Below are positions 60,831 to 64,000 of a stretch of DNA of 64,000 bases, piece after piece. Under the pieces are notes generated by a model. The model did not search any database. It had not been told where the DNA came from and saw only the letters and a program-made list of their open reading frames with translations. This DNA is from Sipunculus nudus (Eukaryota > Annelida > Sipuncula > Golfingiida > Sipunculidae), in assembly GCA_026874595.1 (NCBI GenBank), contig CM049306.1, forward strand, positions 79,820,142 through 79,884,141. The letters are read 5' to 3'. A program made the translations under genes and the position numbers. The first letter of the stretch is position 1, and every line of letters starts with the position of its first letter.

Positions 60831-61188
60831 AAACAATATCAGCAGAACAATACACTACAGCGTGACCTGTATTCTCATGTTCCATGCACGCGGTGAGAAA
60901 AATTATTGATTTATATCTTGCATGAACACCGTGGTAGTGTAATGATGGCCGATTTGGAACCGCGAAATGTGCTTTGGCGTCCCGTCCAGATTATCTTTCG
61001 CTGATATCTTGGCGAAGACCTTACCCACAAAAACCGCACCCTCTCCAACCGGTTTTGAATAAAAAATAAAGTTGGTCATGGTTAGGCTAAATGAATAATC
61101 CTCTTGTTATGAATAGAAGGGTTTGGTTGCGAAGGAAAACAGTAAAGTCAGATAAGACTGACATCGTGACTGACAGTAAACCTAAGAC

Positions 61189-63826
61189 TTTTTAGCTCAG
61201 CTGACTATAAGTCATCTGAGCTATAGTCGTGGTCCATTGTCCGTCGTCCGTCCGTCTGTCCGTCCGTCCGTCCGTCCGTCCGTAGATGTGGCACGTTTTG
61301 AAACCGTAAGACCTAGGAATCCAAAATTCAGCATAATGTTAGATGTCCCCAAGATCTCCTACCAAGCCGAAAACTGGGTCTTTGCGACTTCATTCCTTTG
61401 AGAAATTAAGGAAAAACCTCAATTTTTTATTAAAAACCTATTTTCACACTTCAGGACTGCCTAATTTCAAAACCACTCATCTGTTTTTCTTCATATTTCC
61501 TATAAATTATCCTCTATATAATTCCTATGTACATGCCAGAAATTAGGTCTGTATTATATAATTTAAAAAAGTTATGGGCCCCAACATAATGCATTTTGTA
61601 AATAATCAGGAAAGAAATTTTATCACTTAACACAAAACTTGTTAAAGCTAAGCACTTTTTTTCCAGTAATATTACTTTTATTAATCAAAATTAAATTGTT
61701 TACCCAAAATTAGATCAAAATCTTTTAAATTTTTTAAAATATTAGCAAAATAAAAAATTGGTACCTTAAATTTTGCCCAACTTTGACCATGGCACGTTTT
61801 TTTGCTGTAACTGCTGTGGATTTAATTTTCACAGCATGTTTTTGTTAGCATTTCAACTGTTAACACAAAAAAATTTGAAACCAGTTGATCAAAAACTGTA
61901 GATTTTATTCAAGTTTTCAAGCACCATGTAACATACAGTTTACATAAAGCTAGTGTTATGCAGTTTGCTAGAGCTCAGCTCCCGAGCTTCAGCTCTAAGT
62001 TCCTTAAATTTGGCATACAGTTAGATTTCTCCAAAATCCCCTACCATGCCAAGAATTTGGTCACTAGGACTTAATTCCTTCGAGATATCAATGAAAAACG
62101 TCATTTTTCCATTTAAAACCCATTGTTACACTTTAAGACTGCCTAATATCAAAACCACTGATCTGACTTTGATCATATATAATATACATATTTTTCTATA
62201 CATTTGCTATGCACATGCCAGAAATGATGTCAGTATTGTGTATTTTTTTTAAGTTTTGGGCCCAAACATAATGCACTTTGTAAAAATCAAGAAATATATT
62301 TACTCCCTTAACAAGGGCATTGCTGAAGCTAGAGATTTTATTGTCAGGGATGTAACATTATTTAATCAAGATTCAATTGAATACCCAAAATTAGTTCTGA
62401 ATTTTTCAAATTTAATAAGTTATTAGTATAAATATAAAATTAGTACCTTAAATTTTGCCCAACTGTGACCATGGCACGTTTGTTTCCTGAGAGCACTGTT
62501 GATATAATTTTCATATCATGCACACATAAAGATTTCAGCTTTTTAGTTTAGAAAGCAGAAAGAAATTGGCCAAATATTGTAGCTTTTATTAATGTTTTTA
62601 TGAGACCCTGTCAGACTTTGGCTCTCTCCAGCCCCTCTTGAGTCACCTGTATGTTGACCTTGTTGACCTTTCATCAAATTATGCACGCTTGAGGTGAGAA
62701 TCCAGGCAGCTTATGGCCAGCCACAGTTGATCCAGGTGTCCAACCCAACTCATCTAGTAGTTTTAACCAACAACATAACAATAAACAATAAGTTAATAAA
62801 TTTTTCTTGTTTTTTAATAACAAATTAAAGAAAAATAGAAAAGGAATTTGTTAGTTTATAATAACAGGAAATTAACTTGCAGTTACTGATGATATAAGAA
62901 TCTTGTATCGATGGGTAGAATGTCACATATTCCAAATAACACCATGCAGTCACCTATGGCATTTTTCAGTTCATTTTTAATGATAAAGAAGTAAATCATA
63001 TTATTCATTACTAATCATTAGGGATTATATGAAGGAAATTAATGATAGACAAAGATGCAGTTGATAATATTAATCTAGATTCCTACTGTGTCTAGTGTGT
63101 ACATTGATGTGAAATTAGTCCAAAATGAATTTTTTACAGTTATTTTTTAAAATAAATAAAAGCCATAAAACCAGGTGTTATGATCATTATTTAAATGTGT
63201 GAATTTTGTATATTCTGGATTCTCAAAATCATTGTTTGGTGAAAACTGAATAAATACCAGACATGGTGCAAATACTTTGTAATTGTATTTAAATACGAAT
63301 ATGATTATGTACTCCATTATAAAATTTCTTGCATAAAGAATGGGAATTCAGGTAAAAATGAAAGTATATGAATACTCGTGCAAATACTTTCAAAATGTAT
63401 TCATGAATGCATTCATGAATATATTCTTTAATATTATTTTAATAATCATATCAGTTATATTTCATTTTAAAAAATCATATGATTCTCTTATTATTTTTAA
63501 TAAAAATTATATTTGGGACAATATTTGTAATTTTTTAAATAAATAGTTACTCTTATATTATATGTTCTGCTTATAAGTTGTATGGCCAAGTCAAAGTCTG
63601 TGTGACAATAGCACTCCATTTGTTTATAAAATAAATGAAATCAATCCTCTTCCCTGTCTCCAAAGATACTATCAAAATCATACATAAGCTAAACACCCAC
63701 AACTCATAATACAGCTTATATTTATTACCACACAAAACCAGCATGTGCCTCATTTCTAAAAAATATTTTTTTATTTTTTATCATATATAACAGCTGAGCG
63801 TCGTGACCCATAGGTCCCTTGTTTTT
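61189..63826. mobile_element. 2.6-kb repeat element, GTCC-type
   Basis: The left end is tttttagctcagctgacta followed by a hairpin (ctcagctgac...gtcatctgag) and then gtccgtcgtccgtccgtctg and more GTCC units. The right end is cagctgagcgtcgtgaccca then taggtcccttgttttt. From memory this pair of ends defines a very abundant bivalve interspersed repeat. The interior contains a tandem duplication and AT-rich filler, no transposase. The two ends share GCTCAGCTG in inverted orientation. Confidence 0.7.
61300..62670. repeat. approx. 686-bp tandem duplication inside the element
   Basis: Blocks such as gactgcctaatttcaaaacc (61454) and aattttgcccaactttgacc (61768) recur about 685 bp later as gactgcctaatatcaaaacc and aattttgcccaactgtgacc. 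The copies are roughly three-quarters identical. Confidence 0.8.
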
Positions 63827-63907
63827 CACTGTGAAGATTTGTTAGATTCCAAGAAAAGAAAATTGAGCGCTATATTACCGTCATATATAAGTTTCGAATA
63901 TGTATTT

Positions 63908-63960
63908 AGGTGGAGCGCAGGGCTCAAAGCCGGGAGGTTGTGAGTTCAAATTTCTGCCGA
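63908..63960 (+). repeat. tRNA-derived SINE head near right edge
   Basis: ggagcgcagggctcaaagcc looks like the end of a D arm plus anticodon arm, followed by gttgtgagttcaaatttc with the B box. The A box is incomplete, so a SINE remnant is preferred to a tRNA gene. Confidence 0.5.
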
Positions 63961-64000
63961 GGAGTGCATGAGATGTGCGATTTTTCACGGTCGGCCGCCA

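Noticed and set aside
1-64000. CRISPR arrays, operons, ribosome binding sites, rRNA or intact tRNA genes
   Set aside because: None seen. The tandem repeats lack unique equal-length spacers, and the DNA is clearly eukaryotic.

Overview
The window is eukaryotic nuclear DNA: AT-rich, very low gene density, exons separated by kilobases of intron, many microsatellites and short inverted-repeat elements, and no bacterial gene organisation. Several interspersed repeats end in runs of ACGG/GTCC and are arranged as approx. 150-, 300- or 690-bp units. From memory that layout is typical of molluscan, especially bivalve, genomes. A bivalve or other lophotrochozoan is my best guess (inference; there is no marker gene).

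The best-supported gene is on the minus strand. It has a CpG-richer promoter/first-exon region near 45.72-45.90 kb, a signal-peptide plus LRRNT exon at 39.10-39.46 kb, and a 72-bp leucine-rich-repeat exon at 15.05-15.12 kb. The two coding exons join in phase 2 and leave an intron of about 24 kb. One 24-residue LRR per phase-2 exon is the architecture of LGR-type receptors and some other LRR proteins. Further exons presumably lie below 15 kb or beyond the left edge. Two minus-strand open frames at the left edge (1-249 and 455-826, the latter with a membrane segment) are weaker candidates.

Other gene evidence is fragmentary. There is a well-bounded plus-strand exon at 12.54-12.66 kb, a Cys-rich plus-strand terminal-exon candidate at 51.94-52.08 kb, and a small minus-strand gene candidate with an ETS-type promoter at 53.26-53.62 kb. 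A strong plus-strand CCAAT/CRE/TATA promoter with a long 5' leader lies at 57.92-58.68 kb. A second CpG-rich island with CCAAT and GC boxes sits at 21.9-22.35 kb.

Layout: 1-15 kb, left-edge open frames, tandem repeats, a 163-bp duplication, candidate exons. 15-39 kb, giant intron with a CpG island, a 31-bp minisatellite and several transposon-like elements. 39-46 kb, 5' end of the LRR gene. 46-52 kb, dense (TA)n tracts plus a two-copy hairpin element. 52-58 kb, small gene candidate and a divergent inverted-repeat block. 58-64 kb, promoter and leader of a plus-strand gene, then a 2.6-kb repeat element, ending in a tRNA-like SINE head.

All exon calls were made by eye from splice signals, frame and composition; none was checked against transcripts or databases.
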